Positions 40,625-49,462 of a DNA stretch of 64,000 bases are shown here, piece by piece. Both the position numbers and the translations under genes were made by a program. The notes under the pieces were generated by a model. The model was not told the DNA's origin. It searched no databases and saw only the letters and a program-made list of their open reading frames with translations. Source of the DNA: Mycobacterium sp. 852013-51886_SCH5428379. Its GTDB lineage: Bacteria > Actinomycetota > Actinomycetes > Mycobacteriales > Mycobacteriaceae. Where the stretch lies: contig NZ_LZSU01000011.1 of the NCBI RefSeq assembly GCF_001665575.1, positions 124,001 through 188,000 of the forward strand, given 5' to 3'. The first letter of the stretch is position 1. The number at the start of each line of letters is the position of its first letter.

Positions 40625-42606
40625 CAAACCGCCTTTCGTTCGATGCACGCCACCTGATGCGGGTGGCCGGGGAAACCTTCGAGCCGGACGTCGAGCAGCG
40701 TGTCGGAACAGGCGTCCACCGCCAGCGGGCACCGCGGGTGGAATGCGCAGCCGGTGGGTGGGCTCAACGGGCTGGCGGGCTCACCTGCCAGTACCGCCGG
40801 TTCGCGACCGAGGTCGGGAATCGAGTCGACGAGCGCCTCGGTGTACGGGTGGGTGGGGTGGCCGATCACCTCCTCGGCGGGCCCGAGCTCGACGATGCGG
40901 CCCAGGTACATGACCGCGATTCGGTCGGCGACCACCCGGGCGACCGACAGATCGTGTGTCACGAACACCACCGACATGTCCAGGCTGCGCCGCAGATCGC
41001 CGATGAGGTTGAGCACCGACGCCGCCAGCGAGACGTCCAGGGCGCTGGTCGGTTCGTCACACAGCAGCACCGACGGCGGCACCACCGTCGCGCGCGCCAG
41101 CGAAACCCGTTGCCGCTGACCGCCGGACAGCTGCCCTGCCCGCGCCTTGGCCACCTCCGGTGCCAAACCGACCCGGTCGAGCACCTCGGCCACCTTCTCC
41201 AGGCGGCGCGAGCGCGACATCCCGGTGCCGCGCAACCGCTCCCCGATCAGCTCACCCACCGACAGCCACGGGGTCAGCGAGGCGCCGGCGTCCTGGAACA
41301 CCATCTGCGGTGGTGCGGCGCCGGTCCGCGTCACCTCACCGGAGCTCGGCTGCTCGAGACCGGCGATCACGCGCAGCAGCGTCGACTTACCCGAACCACT
41401 CTCCCCGACCAACGCCACCGACTCGCCGTGACCGACCTGCAGTGAGACTCCGCGCAGCGCACGCAGTCTGCCGTGCCGCCCCACCGTGAAGGTCTTGGTG
41501 ACGTCGCGCAGCACCACCGCCGGCGGCTGGACGGTCCGGTCGGCGGATACGGTGTCGGAAAATTTCGCGTCGAGGTTGGTCGTCGTCTCACCGAGCGCGG
41601 CGTGCACCTCGTCCAGCGGCCGGATGCATGCGCTGACCCGGTTGGGGGCGACCGCCAGCGGATCCGGGGGCGTCTTCTCGCACTCGTCGCTGGCCAGTGC
41701 ACACCGCGGCACGAACGGGCAGCCGGGCAGCGGGGTGACGGGACTGGGTACCGATCCGGCGAGCGCGGCGAGCGGCCGGTCTCGGCGGGTGTCGAGGGTG
41801 AGCCGGGAGCGCAGCAGTCCGTGGGTGTAGGGATGCGCAGGCGCATCGAGGACCTTTGCACTGGGACCGATCTCGGCGATGCGGCCCGCGTACAGCACCG
41901 CGATGCGGTCGGAGATCTGAGCGGCCACACCGAGGTCGTGGGTGATCAACACGATGCTGCAGCCGATCTCGTCGCGCAGGCGGCGCAGCAACCGCAGCAC
42001 TTGCGCCTGCACGGTGACATCGAGCGCGGTCGTCGGTTCGTCGGCGATGATCAGGTCCGGATCGCCTGCGATCGCGATCGCGATCATGACGCGCTGCCGC
42101 AGGCCGCCGGACAGTTCGTGAGGGTAGGCCCGCATCCGTTGTGCGGGTTCGGGAATGCCGACGGCGGTGAGCAGGTGCAGCGCCTCCTCGTCGCTGCCTG
42201 CCGCCTCCGCCACCTGCCTGCCGATCCGCATGGTCGGGTTCAGCGAAGTCATGGGGTCCTGGAACACCGCGCCCAGATCGAGGCGACGCACCTTGCGCAC
42301 CTCTTTGGCGCCTCCGCGGATCATGTCCGATCCGGCGACCCGCACGATGCCGGTGGCTGTCGCGTTCTCGGGCAGCAGACCGAGCATGCTGAAGCCGAGA
42401 ACGCTCTTGCCGGAACCGGATTCGCCGACCAGTCCGAGGATCTCACCGGGCGCGACGGCCAGGGACACGCCGCGCAGCGCATGCGCGTCACGCCCGTTGC
42501 GGCGGAACGTGACCCGCAGATCGCTCACCGTCGCAACCGGTGAGATCGCCGAGCTGGTCGACGACACCGCGTCCGGTGTGTCGGTCTCGGATACAGCGAT
42601 GCCCAT
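40624..42606 (-). CDS. Fused double ABC ATPase (DppD-DppF type)
   Basis: A 660-residue protein with two complete nucleotide-binding domains. First domain: Walker [13 protein letters not shown], signature [15 protein letters not shown], Walker [12 protein letters not shown], and a cysteine-containing oligopeptide C-terminal region (GCPFVPRC). Second: [47 protein letters not shown] and a second GCAFHPRC tail. In many importers these are separate genes; here one chain powers the two permeases. First gene of operon B; ATG 42606 is preceded by AGGAG and, 32 bases up, by an AmtR-type palindrome. Confidence 0.93.
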   Translation of the reverse strand: MGIAVSETDTPDAVSSTSSAISPVATVSDLRVTFRRNGRDAHALRGVSLAVAPGEILGLVGESGSGKSVLGFSMLGLLPENATATGIVRVAGSDMIRGGAKEVRKVRRLDLGAVFQDPMTSLNPTMRIGRQVAEAAGSDEEALHLLTAVGIPEPAQRMRAYPHELSGGLRQRVMIAIAIAGDPDLIIADEPTTALDVTVQAQVLRLLRRLRDEIGCSIVLITHDLGVAAQISDRIAVLYAGRIAEIGPSAKVLDAPAHPYTHGLLRSRLTLDTRRDRPLAALAGSVPSPVTPLPGCPFVPRCALASDECEKTPPDPLAVAPNRVSACIRPLDEVHAALGETTTNLDAKFSDTVSADRTVQPPAVVLRDVTKTFTVGRHGRLRALRGVSLQVGHGESVALVGESGSGKSTLLRVIAGLEQPSSGEVTRTGAAPPQMVFQDAGASLTPWLSVGELIGERLRGTGMSRSRRLEKVAEVLDRVGLAPEVAKARAGQLSGGQRQRVSLARATVVPPSVLLCDEPTSALDVSLAASVLNLIGDLRRSLDMSVVFVTHDLSVARVVADRIAVMYLGRIVELGPAEEVIGHPTHPYTEALVDSIPDLGREPAVLAGEPASPLSPPTGCAFHPRCPLAVDACSDTLLDVRLEGFPGHPHQVACIERKAV

Positions 42607-42637
42607 CGGAACGCTCCTGCCTCGGCGTATCGGCCGC

Positions 42638-42651
42638 CTGTCAGTTGACAG
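42638..42651. promoter_or_regulatory. AmtR-type operator, operon B proximal
   Basis: CTGTC-AGTT-GACAG, 32 bases upstream of the fused ATPase start. Matches the CTGTC-N4-GACAG consensus reported for M. smegmatis AmtR. Close to the expected transcription start, which suits repression. Confidence 0.8.
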
Positions 42652-42685
42652 TTTTCACGCGGCCCCGGCGCGATGGGTGTCGCCG

Positions 42686-42713
42686 ACGTAACCAATCGTC
42701 GCGTCACGTAACC
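42686..42713. promoter_or_regulatory. Tandem ACGTAACC elements between the AmtR operators
   Basis: ACGTAACC occurs at 42686-42693 and 42706-42713 (20 bp apart); another copy lies at the same distance (34 intervening bases) from the palindrome in front of operon A (50437-50444). GTAAC fits a GTNAC half site of GlnR-type activators, but the classical spacing is not seen. Confidence 0.4.
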
Positions 42714-42727
42714 GATGCGTATCGCCG

Positions 42728-42749
42728 GTTTCTGTCGTGTGACAGAAAC
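42728..42749. promoter_or_regulatory. AmtR-type operator, perfect 22-bp palindrome upstream of amtR
   Basis: GTTTCTGTC-GTGT-GACAGAAAC, the most symmetrical of the four sites, 44 bases before the amtR ATG. Suited to autoregulation and to the distal side of the operon B promoter. Confidence 0.82.
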
Positions 42750-42793
42750 GGGAGGGCTTCCGAATCGGCGTGATCGTGGTCCACGATGGAGTC

Positions 42794-43474
42794 ATGCCGC
42801 TGACCCGGGCCGGGCGCCCACGCCTCACCACCCCGCGGCGACCGGGGGTGACGGCCCGCGACGAAATACTCGACGCTGCAGGCGAACTGTTCACCACCAT
42901 GGGCTACGCCGGCACCTCGACGCGGACCATCGCCGATACCGTGGGCATCCGGCAGGCCTCGCTTTACCACTACTTCCGCACAAAGGACGACATCCTGTGC
43001 GCGCTGTTGGGGCAGACGGTCAGCCCCACCCTGGCGTTCATCCCGAACCTTCTCGGCGCGGAGCCCGCCTTGACGGCGGCCGAGCACCTGCATGCGCTCG
43101 CGGCGTTCGACGGCAGCCAACTGCTCAGTGGGCGATGGAATCTCGGCGCGCTCTATCTCCTGCCCGAATTGCGCGACGCGCGACTGGAACCGTTCTGGTC
43201 GGACCGCGAGCGGCTGCGGTTGCACTATCTGGCGTTGAGCCGGGCCGTCGTCGAGCAGACCGGTGTGCACGAGGCGGCGGCCGATCTGCCGTTCCGGCTG
43301 GTGGAGTCGCTGGTGAACATGTGGTCGGTGCCGCCGGGCCGCGAACGCGAACAACTGCCGGTGCACGTGGCCGACGCGTGCATGCGGGTACTCGGCGTGC
43401 GCGACGGCGCGATCCCCACGCTGCGGGAGCGCAGCGGGGCCGAGATCGCGCGCTACACGCGCTCTCTGGGCTGA
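42794..43474 (+). CDS. amtR: TetR-family nitrogen regulator, AmtR type
   Basis: A 226-residue dimeric repressor. The N-terminal HTH is in ARDEILDAAGELF, STRTIADTVGIRQASLYHYFRTKDDIL; the C-terminal effector domain is alpha-helical without obvious cofactor residues. Assignment to AmtR rests on context: four CTGTC-N4-GACAG palindromes flank the two operons next to it, and M. smegmatis AmtR controls a urea-degradation operon through this motif. ATG 42794 follows GGAG; GTG 42770 is an alternative. Its last 22 bases overlap the end of the convergent allophanate hydrolase gene. Confidence 0.82.
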   Translation: MPLTRAGRPRLTTPRRPGVTARDEILDAAGELFTTMGYAGTSTRTIADTVGIRQASLYHYFRTKDDILCALLGQTVSPTLAFIPNLLGAEPALTAAEHLHALAAFDGSQLLSGRWNLGALYLLPELRDARLEPFWSDRERLRLHYLALSRAVVEQTGVHEAAADLPFRLVESLVNMWSVPPGREREQLPVHVADACMRVLGVRDGAIPTLRERSGAEIARYTRSLG

Positions 43475-45174
43475 GACTCGAGCCGGTCCAGATAGCGGCG
43501 CCAGTCACCATAGGCGGAGATGTCCTCGCCGGCCTGCCAGGCGTCCAGCGCACAGCCGAAGCCCACGACCTCGCGGCCGTCGGACAGGGTCACCCGGCCC
43601 AGCGCCATCGGTGCAGGCAGGTCGGCCAGGAAGTCACCGAGCATCGCGGTGCCGAGCAACCACAGCTCACCGCCGATCGACACCCCACCCTCGGCTCCGA
43701 CCCGGACCAGACCCGGCTTCGGTGGAGTGGTGTCGAGCCGCGCCATCCGGTACAGCGGCGCGGTGGCCACCGGACCCAGCCACCGTGCACCGCGCTGTTC
43801 GAGCTGCCACGTCAACGGCTGACCGCGCAGATGCGCCCCGACGACGAGCAGAGGTACCGCTGCCACGCCGGCGCGCACCGGCCACGGTGCGGCCGAGGTG
43901 TGGTCGTCCCGCGCTGGTAGAGCGACGCGTCGCGCGAGGTCGAGGGCGAGCGCGTCGGCGCCTGCCCGGGCCACCACCGAGACGCCGAACTGGGCGCCGT
44001 CGACCGTCCCGGACGGCACCGCGACCGCGCACAGATCCATCAGGTTGCAGAAGTTGGTGTAGGTGCCCAGCCGGGAGTTCACGCCCACCGGATCGGCGGT
44101 GACCTCGGCGATGGTCGGGTGTTCGGTGGTGGTGGGGATGAGCAGTGCGTCGCAGTCGGCGAGCTGAGCCATCGCGACCGCGGTCAGCTCGCTGAGCCGG
44201 ACCCGGTCGCGTAGCAGCCGGGTCGCGGACACCGTTCCCGCCGCGGTGATGATCGCCCCTACCGTCGGGTCCACCCCGGCCGGCGTCGTGTCGACGAAAT
44301 CGCCTACCGCTTCGTGCCTTTCGGCCACCAGGCCACCGTCGTAGAGCAGCCGGGCCGCCTCGAGGAACGGCGTCAGATCGATTTCGGTGAGCGTGACGCC
44401 CTGCGCCTCGAGCCGGTCACAGGCCGCACGGAACGCCGCCTGCCATGCCGGTGACAGCGCGGGGAGTTCGCGCGGCACCGCGATGCGCGCCGCGGCCGGG
44501 GCGGCCAGGGGTGCGTCGGGTGGGAACGGTCGCGCTCCCCCGGCCATCACCCCCATGGCGGCGTCGGCGGTGTCGATGTCGCGGGCGAACACCGTGACGC
44601 AGTCGTATGACCGGCAGGCGGGGACGACACCCGTGGTCGGCACGACGCCGTAGGTCGGTTTGATGCCGACAATGCCCTGCAGGGCGGCGGGCACCCGACC
44701 CGACCCCGCGGTGTCGGTGCCCACGGCCACGTCGACCAGCCCGAGGCTCACCGCGACGGCCGATCCGGCGCTCGAGCCACCGGAGATGTGGTCCGGGCGG
44801 CGGGCGTCGCGCACGGCCCCGTACGGGCTGCGGGTCCCGACCAGGCCGGTGGCGAACTGGTCGAGATTGGTCGACCCGAGCACCACCGCACCGGCGGCGC
44901 GCAGCCTCGCGACGACGGGTGCGTCCGCGGCGGCCGGTGCCGTCGCGTAAGTGGGGCAGGCCGCCGTTGTCGGCAGCCCCACCACGTCGATGTTGTTCTT
45001 CACCGCGACGGTCAGCCCGACGAGCGGGAGATCCTGGCCGGTGGCGACCGCGGTGTCGACAGCTTCGGCGTCGGCGAGGGCCTCGGCCAACGGGCGCAAC
45101 GTGATCCACACCTCGGGACGGGTGACGGCCTCGATCGCGGCGTAGGACGCGTACACCCGGTCCACGGCACTCAT
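43453..45174 (-). CDS. atzF: Allophanate hydrolase
   Basis: A 573-residue enzyme hydrolysing allophanate to two ammonia and two CO2 equivalents. The amidase-signature domain shows Lys59 (TVAVKNNID), the cis-Ser region SGGSSAGS (131-138) and the nucleophile Ser158 in GTDTAGSGRVPA. The C-terminal domain (residues about 470-573, GAEGGVSIGGELWLLG to GREVVGFGCALDAWQAGEDIS) is the second allophanate-hydrolase domain that finishes the reaction. ATG 45174 overlaps the carboxylase stop. Last gene of operon A; its end runs antisense into amtR with no terminator visible. Confidence 0.94.
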   Translation of the reverse strand: MSAVDRVYASYAAIEAVTRPEVWITLRPLAEALADAEAVDTAVATGQDLPLVGLTVAVKNNIDVVGLPTTAACPTYATAPAAADAPVVARLRAAGAVVLGSTNLDQFATGLVGTRSPYGAVRDARRPDHISGGSSAGSAVAVSLGLVDVAVGTDTAGSGRVPAALQGIVGIKPTYGVVPTTGVVPACRSYDCVTVFARDIDTADAAMGVMAGGARPFPPDAPLAAPAAARIAVPRELPALSPAWQAAFRAACDRLEAQGVTLTEIDLTPFLEAARLLYDGGLVAERHEAVGDFVDTTPAGVDPTVGAIITAAGTVSATRLLRDRVRLSELTAVAMAQLADCDALLIPTTTEHPTIAEVTADPVGVNSRLGTYTNFCNLMDLCAVAVPSGTVDGAQFGVSVVARAGADALALDLARRVALPARDDHTSAAPWPVRAGVAAVPLLVVGAHLRGQPLTWQLEQRGARWLGPVATAPLYRMARLDTTPPKPGLVRVGAEGGVSIGGELWLLGTAMLGDFLADLPAPMALGRVTLSDGREVVGFGCALDAWQAGEDISAYGDWRRYLDRLESQPRERV

Positions 45175-48100
45175 GCCGGGATGTCCCGCAGTTCGTCCTG
45201 CGCGTCGTCGGCGACGACGAGCAGCGGGGTGCCCGGGTCAACCTGATGACCAGCCTCGACGAGCACGTGGGTGACGACGCCGTCCGCCGGTGCGGTCACC
45301 ACGGTCTCCATCTTCATCGCCTCCAGCGCGAGCAGAGCCTGTCCGGCCGTCACCCGTTGACCCACGGTGACGTCGACCTTCCATACGTTCGAGGAGAACG
45401 GCGCGTCGATGCGCTGCGCGCCGTCCTCGAGGATCAGCTCCTCCTGCGCTGTGACGCTGCGCGATTCGGCCTGCTCGGCGCGGTCGAACTCGCCTGCGGC
45501 GACCCACGCCGACCGTTCAGCGGAGAAGGCGGCGTTCTGGCGGGCCCGGAAGTCGGCGATGGACTCGGCGTTGTCGGCCAGGAATCTCTCGTGTGCACCG
45601 AGATCGAAGGTGCCGTCGGTGATCTCGACCGAACCGCGGCCCGCGGCGATGTCCGCGCGCAGCTCCAGCAGTTCGTCGGCCGAGACCGGGTACCAGGAGA
45701 TGCGGTCGAAGAACCGCAGCAACCAGGGGCTGCCGGGCTCGAAGGGCGCGGTGTGCCGGTAGGTGCTCCACACCTGGGTGGTGCGGCCGACGAACTGATA
45801 TCCGCCGGGTCCCTCCATACCGTAGATGCACAGGTAGGCGCCGCCGATGCCGACCGAGTTCTCCGCGGTCCACGTCCGGGCCGGGTTGTACTTCGTGGTG
45901 ACCAGGCGGTGCCGCGGATCGAGCGGGGTGGCCACCGGCGCACCGAGATACACGTCGCCCAGCCCGAGGGTGAGGTACTCGGCCGAGAACACCACGTCCA
46001 TCACGTCGGCCTGCGTGTCGAGTCCGTTGATACGCCGGATGAACTCGATGTTGGACGGGCACCACGGCGCGTCGTCACGGACCCCGGACTGATACCGGGC
46101 GATCGCCTCGCGGGTCGCCGGATCATCCCAGCTCAGGGGCAGCCGCACCGATCTGCTGGGGACGACGAGATCCGAGGTGGCGGGCAGCTCGTCCTCCAAC
46201 TCGGACAGCAGACCCAGCAGCCGCTGGATCGGCAGCGTCTGCGGGTCGACGTGCACCTGCAGTGACCGGATCCCGGGGGTGAGGTCGACGATGCCCCGCA
46301 CGGTGCCGTCGCGACGCGCCTCCTCCAGGCGGGTGTGCAGCGCGTGCACGCGCGCCCGCAGCGCGAGATCGAGCACCATGTCGCCGTATTCGACGAGCAC
46401 GTTGTCGTCACCGCTGCGCCGGTAGGTGACGGCCGGTGCGCGGTCGGCGCGGCGGGCCAGCACGCCGTCGTCGCCGTCCGAGTCGCCGCGCCGCACCCGT
46501 GGTGACGCGGCGCGCCGGATCGCTGCACCGTCGGACCGGCCGGGAGCGCTGGCCGCCGCCACGGGCACGAACCGCACGGTGTCCCCCGGGCGCAGCTGCC
46601 CGAGTTTCCAGCGGTCCGCGGAGATCACGGTCACCGGGCAGACGAAGCCGCCGAGACTCGGTCCATCGGGGCCGAGGAGAATCGGGGTGTCGCCGGTGAA
46701 GTCCAGCGCGCCGACCGAATACGCCGTGTCGTGGATGTTGGACGGGTGCAGTCCCGCCTCGCCGCCGTCGGGGCGGGACCAGCGGGGTCTCGGGCCGACG
46801 AGGCGCACCCCGGTGCGGGCGGAGTTGAAGTGCACGCGATAAGCGGCGCCGAACAGCGTCGCGATGTCGTCTCGGGTGAAGAACTCCGGGGCGCCGTGCG
46901 GGCCCTCGGTGACGGCGAGTTCCCATTCCGACGGCAGCGCCGGACGCTGCTCCAGCGGCACCGGGGCGCCGTGCGGGGCGGTGGCGGCCGCCGCGCGCAG
47001 CACGTCGCCGACGACCAGCTGTCGGCCGCCGTGTCCACCGAACCGACCCAGTGTGAATGTCGCTGCGCTGCCGAGGTATTCGGGGACGTCCAATCCCCCG
47101 GCCACCAGCACGTAGGTGCGCAGACCGGCCGACTCGGCGGGCCCGATGTCGAGTAGCCCGCCGGCCGGGACGTCGATGGGCTCCCACATGGGGACGGGCT
47201 GGCCGTTGACCGTGACGTCGGCGTCGGCGCCGGTGACGCAGACCGTGGTGCCGTGGGTGACCCGCAGGGCGGGACCCGAGGCGGTGCATTCCAGTCCGGG
47301 TGCCCCGTCCGGGTTGCCGAGGGCGCGGTTGCCGAGGCGGAACGACAGGTCGTCCATCGGACCGCCCGGCGGAACACCGACGTGCCACAACCCGATCCGA
47401 CCGGGCAGGTCCTGGACGGTGGTGAGCAGACCGGGGCGTTCGACGGTGATGCGGGGCCGCGGATCGGGCACCGTGGCCAGGGTCGACGTGCTGTGTAAGG
47501 CGGCCCGAACGTCGACGTGGTCCAGCGCCGCGCGCAGGGTGCCGATGTTCGTCTCGATGCCGTGCAGCGCCGTATCGCCGAGCGCGGCACCGAGCCGGTC
47601 GAACGCCTCGTCGCGGTCGGCGCCGGCAGCAATCACCTTGGCCAGCAGCGGATCGTAAGACGCCGACACCTCGGTGCCGTCCTCGATCCAGGAGTCCACC
47701 CGCACGCCCTCCGGGAACGTGACCGACGTGATCGCGCCTGTGCTGGGCCGGTAGTCGCGGGACGGGTCCTCGGCATAGAGTCGCGCCTCGACCGCGTGGC
47801 CGATGACGGGGACAGTGCCTTGGGAGAACTCCGAGACAAAGCTGTTGTCGCCGAAAGCGAGTCGAAACATCCACCCCGCCAAGTCGACGCCGGTGACCGC
47901 CTCGGTGACCGGATGCTCGACCTGCAGGCGCGCGTTGACCTCGAGGAAGGACGCCTGTTCCCGGACAGGGTCGTAGACGAATTCGACGGTGCCTGCGGAT
48001 CGGTAGGCCACCGACGCCCCGAGCGCGCGGGAGGAGTCGTGGAGCTGCGCCCGGACGGCGTCGGGCAGGCCCGGTGCGGGCGCCTCCTCGATCACCTTCT

Positions 48101-48809
48101 GGTTGCGTCGCTGCAGCGAGCAGTCCCGGTCGCCGAGCGAGACGACCCCTCCCGCGCCGTCTCCGAAGATCTGGACCTCGACATGGCGGGCGCCGTCGAC
48201 GAAGCGCTCGACGAACAGGCCGCCGGCGCCGAAGCTGCGTTCGGCCAGCCGGGTCACCCTGCTGAACGCGGTCTGCAGTTCGGCGTGGTCCCGGCACACC
48301 TGCATGCCGATACCGCCGCCGCCGCCGGTCGCCTTGAGCATCACCGGATAGCCGATCTCTTCCGCGGCGGTGACGGCCGCGGAAGCGTCGGCGAGCAGTT
48401 CGGATCCGGGGAACACCGGGACGCCCGCGGCCCGGGCGGCCGCGCGCGCGGTGTGTTTGGTGCCGAACGCGCGCAGCTGATCCGGTGTCGGGCCGACGAA
48501 GACGAGTCCGGCCCGCTCGACGGCCTCGGCGAAATCCGCGTCCTCGGAGAGGAACCCGTAACCAGGATGGATCAGCGTCGCGCCGGTCGCGTTCGCCGCA
48601 TCGAGGATGGCCTCGATGCGTAGATAGCTTTCGCTCGGCGCGGCGGGCCCGAGCCGGACGGCGTCGTCGGCGAGCCGCACGTGCGGAGCGCCCCGGTCGG
48701 CGTCGGAGAACACCGCCACCGTCCGCAGGCCGAGCGCCCGCGCGGCCCGCACCAGCCGCACGGCGATCTCACCGCGATTGGCGACCAGCACCGCCTCGTG
48801 CGCGCTCAC
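45171..48809 (-). CDS. Biotin-dependent urea/guanidine carboxylase
   Basis: A 1212-residue multidomain enzyme. Biotin carboxylase: VLVANRGEIAVRLVRAAR start, ATP-grasp loop KATGGGGGIGMQ, catalytic FLEVNARLQVEH. Then the two carboxyltransferase halves, CT_A_B (VERPGLLTTVQDLPGRIG, GEAGLHPSNIHDTAYSVG) and CT_C_D (VEYGD, VFSAEYLTLGLGDVYLGAP, KYNPARTWT). Last the biotin carrier with Lys1166 in LEAMKMET. It makes allophanate from urea or carboxyguanidine from guanidine; the two associated proteins upstream favour guanidine. GTG 48809 overlaps the upstream stop. No hydrolase domain is fused, unlike the yeast enzyme. Confidence 0.92.
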   Translation of the reverse strand: MSAHEAVLVANRGEIAVRLVRAARALGLRTVAVFSDADRGAPHVRLADDAVRLGPAAPSESYLRIEAILDAANATGATLIHPGYGFLSEDADFAEAVERAGLVFVGPTPDQLRAFGTKHTARAAARAAGVPVFPGSELLADASAAVTAAEEIGYPVMLKATGGGGGIGMQVCRDHAELQTAFSRVTRLAERSFGAGGLFVERFVDGARHVEVQIFGDGAGGVVSLGDRDCSLQRRNQKVIEEAPAPGLPDAVRAQLHDSSRALGASVAYRSAGTVEFVYDPVREQASFLEVNARLQVEHPVTEAVTGVDLAGWMFRLAFGDNSFVSEFSQGTVPVIGHAVEARLYAEDPSRDYRPSTGAITSVTFPEGVRVDSWIEDGTEVSASYDPLLAKVIAAGADRDEAFDRLGAALGDTALHGIETNIGTLRAALDHVDVRAALHSTSTLATVPDPRPRITVERPGLLTTVQDLPGRIGLWHVGVPPGGPMDDLSFRLGNRALGNPDGAPGLECTASGPALRVTHGTTVCVTGADADVTVNGQPVPMWEPIDVPAGGLLDIGPAESAGLRTYVLVAGGLDVPEYLGSAATFTLGRFGGHGGRQLVVGDVLRAAAATAPHGAPVPLEQRPALPSEWELAVTEGPHGAPEFFTRDDIATLFGAAYRVHFNSARTGVRLVGPRPRWSRPDGGEAGLHPSNIHDTAYSVGALDFTGDTPILLGPDGPSLGGFVCPVTVISADRWKLGQLRPGDTVRFVPVAAASAPGRSDGAAIRRAASPRVRRGDSDGDDGVLARRADRAPAVTYRRSGDDNVLVEYGDMVLDLALRARVHALHTRLEEARRDGTVRGIVDLTPGIRSLQVHVDPQTLPIQRLLGLLSELEDELPATSDLVVPSRSVRLPLSWDDPATREAIARYQSGVRDDAPWCPSNIEFIRRINGLDTQADVMDVVFSAEYLTLGLGDVYLGAPVATPLDPRHRLVTTKYNPARTWTAENSVGIGGAYLCIYGMEGPGGYQFVGRTTQVWSTYRHTAPFEPGSPWLLRFFDRISWYPVSADELLELRADIAAGRGSVEITDGTFDLGAHERFLADNAESIADFRARQNAAFSAERSAWVAAGEFDRAEQAESRSVTAQEELILEDGAQRIDAPFSSNVWKVDVTVGQRVTAGQALLALEAMKMETVVTAPADGVVTHVLVEAGHQVDPGTPLLVVADDAQDELRDIPA

Positions 48810-49462
48810 GGCCGCGTGACGATCATCCGGACCGGCGTCGGGTCGAAGGCGTTGCACGGGTTGTTGATCTGCGGGCAGTTCGAGATCAGCACCAGGGTGT
48901 CGATCTCGGCGCGCAGGGCCACCCGCTTACCGGGACCGGACAACCCGTCGACGATACCCAGGGCGCCGTCGGGGTCGACCGGCACGTTCATGAACCAGTT
49001 GATGTTGCTGGCGAGATCGCGCGCGCCGAGACCGTACCGGGCGCCTTCGATGAGGAAGTTCTCCATGCATCCGTGCTGGGCTCGGGTGTGCTGCCCGTAG
49101 CGCAGGGTGTTGGACTCCTTGGAGCACGCGCCGCCGAGAGTGTCGTGCACGCCGACCTCGTCGGCGACCACCGTCATGAGGGCCGCCCCGGTGTCGGCGC
49201 GGAGCACCGATCCGGTGGTCAGCGCGATACGTCCTTGGCGGGCAATGGTTTCCGCGGCCGAGTACCGGACCGTCGTGTCGGCGGCAGAGTAGAGCAGGCA
49301 GTCGACGGCCTGATTCCCGGCGAGGTCGACGATCGTCAGCACATCGCCGGCGGCGAGGACCGCCGACCAGGGCGCCCTCGCCGCGACGTGCTGGTCGAGG
49401 ACGATCTGCCCGGGGATCAGCGCCGGCGCTGCGGTGTCGGGGGCGGTCTCGGAGGCGGTCAT
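48806..49462 (-). CDS. cgdB: Urea amidolyase-associated protein UAAP2 / carboxyguanidine deiminase subunit
   Basis: A 218-residue DUF1989 protein. Family marks are VDLAGNQAVDCLLY, HDTLGGACSKESNTLRYG, CMENFLIEGARYGLG, LASNINWFMNVPV and SNCPQINNPCNAF, with all the expected cysteines. UAAP1/UAAP2 pairs were found beside urea carboxylases and are now described as CgdA/CgdB, which deiminate carboxyguanidine to allophanate. ATG 49462 and the stop of UAAP1 overlap, as do its stop and the carboxylase start. Which of the pair is catalytic cannot be read here, but this one keeps the full motif set. Confidence 0.88.
   Translation of the reverse strand: MTASETAPDTAAPALIPGQIVLDQHVAARAPWSAVLAAGDVLTIVDLAGNQAVDCLLYSAADTTVRYSAAETIARQGRIALTTGSVLRADTGAALMTVVADEVGVHDTLGGACSKESNTLRYGQHTRAQHGCMENFLIEGARYGLGARDLASNINWFMNVPVDPDGALGIVDGLSGPGKRVALRAEIDTLVLISNCPQINNPCNAFDPTPVRMIVTRP

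Noticed and set aside
42686..42713. Naming the ACGTAACC repeats as GlnR sites
   Set aside because: GTAAC half sites are present, but the GTNAC-N6-GNAAC spacing is not; kept as unnamed elements.
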